A DNA stretch of 64,000 nucleotides from Flavobacterium faecale (GTDB lineage: Bacteria; Bacteroidota; Bacteroidia; Flavobacteriales; Flavobacteriaceae): positions 1,488,001-1,552,000 of the forward strand of contig NZ_CP020918.1 in the NCBI RefSeq assembly GCF_003076455.1, in the 5' to 3' direction. Under the pieces are notes generated by a model, which searched no databases, had not been told where the DNA came from, and worked only from the letters and a program-made list of their open reading frames with translations. Numbering within the stretch: position 1 is the first letter of the stretch; the number at the start of each line of letters is the position of its first letter. Below, one piece after another: positions 63,015-64,000 of the stretch. A program made the position numbers and the translations under genes.

Positions 63015-64000
63015 ATGAGCACACAAAATATATTGAAACCATACGAAAGCACAAATCTAACGCTTAACAATAGAGTCGTAATGGCGCCTATGACACGTGG
63101 TAGAGCGACAAGCGAAGGTAATGTAGCCACTACCGAACTAGAAGGATTGTATTATGAACAACGCGCTACGGCAGGATTGTTAATCACAGAAGGTTCTCAA
63201 GTATCTGCACAAGCAGTAGGTTATGTAAACACACCGGGGATCTACACAGATGCACAGGTAGAAGGTTGGAAAAAAGTAACCAAACGTGTCCATGACAAGG
63301 GTGGTAAAATCTTCATTCAATTATGGCATGTAGGACGTATGTCGCATCCTGATTTTCATAACGGAGAATTGCCAGTTTCGGCTTCTGCAATCAATCCAAA
63401 CGCACAATCGTATACCTACGAAGGTTTCAAAGATACTGTGACGCCAAGAGAATTATCAATCGAAGACATTAAGGCAGTAGTCAAAGATTTTCAAACTGCA
63501 GGAGCAAACGCAATGAAAGCTGGTTTTGATGGTGTCGAAATTCACTCTTCAAACGGGTATTTGTTTCAACAATTCTTCAACGGATGTTCTAACACTAGAA
63601 CAGATGAGTATGGAGGAAGTTATGAAAACAGAGCGCGTTTCTTTTTTGAAGTTTTAGATGCTTTGAAAACAGTTGTACCTCAAGAAAAAATTGGAGCACG
63701 TTTCAATCCATCATGTCACGATATGTTTGGAATGGAAGTGGACAAAGATACTATTCCAACTTTTGAATATATCATCAATAAACTAAATGATTATGATTTG
63801 GCCTATGTGCATTTATCAGAACCATTTACAGATGTTTCGAAAGTACCTTTTGCAGTAACTGAAATCGCAAAACATTTCCGTCCATTGTACAAAGGAACTT
63901 TGATGATTAACGCAGGATTTGATCAAGAAAAAGGAAATAAAGTAATCGAAGAAGGAAATGCTGATTTGGTAGCTTACGGAAAACCATTCATTTCAAACCC
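63015..64000 (+). CDS. Old Yellow Enzyme-family NADH:flavin oxidoreductase (3' end outside window)
   Basis: At least 328 residues, cut by the window end. FMN TIM-barrel of the ene-reductase family: NRVVMAPMTRGRATSEGNV, HVGRMSHPDFHNGELPVSAS, GFDGVEIHSSNGYLFQQFFN and INAGFDQEKGNKVIEEGNAD. Such enzymes reduce activated alkenes such as N-ethylmaleimide or cyclohexenone with NAD(P)H. Starts at ATG 63015 (MSTQNILKPYESTNLTLNN). Likely controlled by the adjacent Crp/Fnr regulator. Confidence 0.93.
   Translation, partial: MSTQNILKPYESTNLTLNNRVVMAPMTRGRATSEGNVATTELEGLYYEQRATAGLLITEGSQVSAQAVGYVNTPGIYTDAQVEGWKKVTKRVHDKGGKIFIQLWHVGRMSHPDFHNGELPVSASAINPNAQSYTYEGFKDTVTPRELSIEDIKAVVKDFQTAGANAMKAGFDGVEIHSSNGYLFQQFFNGCSNTRTDEYGGSYENRARFFFEVLDALKTVVPQEKIGARFNPSCHDMFGMEVDKDTIPTFEYIINKLNDYDLAYVHLSEPFTDVSKVPFAVTEIAKHFRPLYKGTLMINAGFDQEKGNKVIEEGNADLVAYGKPFISN

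Noticed and set aside
1..64000. tRNA, rRNA, CRISPR array, transposase, integrase or prophage genes
   Set aside because: Looked for cloverleaf-like ends, regularly spaced repeats and typical motifs by eye; none supported. A tRNAscan/Infernal run would be decisive.

Overview
The window is an AT-rich chromosomal segment from a member of the Bacteroidota, almost certainly Flavobacteriaceae and probably Flavobacterium or a close relative. Lineage markers are a type IX secretion (T9SS) component PorT/SprT beside menaquinone methyltransferase, a secreted protein with a T9SS type A C-terminal domain, the outer-membrane lipoprotein TamL, GLPGLI and DUF5686 proteins, an S41 tail-specific protease, and many promoters with the Bacteroidota -7 box TAnnTTTG. 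No rRNA, tRNA, CRISPR array, transposase, integrase or prophage was found. Most of the window is orderly core genome; the accessory parts are 2.2-8.0 kb, 24.9-26.1 kb and 54.2-64 kb.

Layout. 1-2 kb: peptide transporter (5' end cut) and a secreted thioredoxin-like protein. 2.2-8.0 kb: a tight six-gene operon (flavin reductase-like protein, an atypical photolyase-like protein, DUF2071, a 45-residue DUF2256 zinc protein, an iron-sulfur photolyase/cryptochrome and a DASH cryptochrome). 8-12.8 kb, minus strand: surE - small membrane protein - lpxB - NlpC/P60 lipoprotein - comEC. 13-16.1 kb: S41 protease and a lipoprotein nuclease. 16.1-23.4 kb, minus strand: purH, then the elongasome operon mreB-mreC-mreD-PBP2-rodA. 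23.5-26.1 kb: ABC permease, a membrane-protein gene broken by one in-frame TGA, and an orphan gene. 26.3-34.8 kb: dicarboxylate symporter, accD, fbaA, tamL, an RNA methyltransferase, porT and ubiE. 35-38.5 kb: folA and thyA for dTMP synthesis, with small proteins and a bifunctional nuclease. 38.7-41.8 kb: etfBA divergent from the pyruvate dehydrogenase E1 beta gene. 41.9-52.8 kb: DUF5686 protein, pyrophosphatase, deoxynucleoside kinase, GLPGLI protein, TonB-receptor-like protein, small OMP and DUF4153 protein. 52.9-54.3 kb: metK with a long structured leader resembling a SAM riboswitch.

54.3-64 kb is the most unusual part. A 45-bp direct repeat (44/45 identical) brackets 3.2 kb holding one secreted beta-helix gene and palindromic repeats at both ends. 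Next comes a two-gene operon: a PLP aminotransferase and an FAD monooxygenase fused to a DsbA-like thioredoxin domain with a C-terminal tail, with a perfect 18-bp palindrome near its presumed transcription start. Then follow a GH12 lipoprotein, a Crp/Fnr regulator, and an Old Yellow Enzyme gene (3' end cut) preceded by an FNR-like palindrome.

Best candidates for undescribed biology are the photolyase operon with its atypical first member and the monooxygenase-DsbA fusion operon. All family assignments come from reading motifs by eye; no database search was run.
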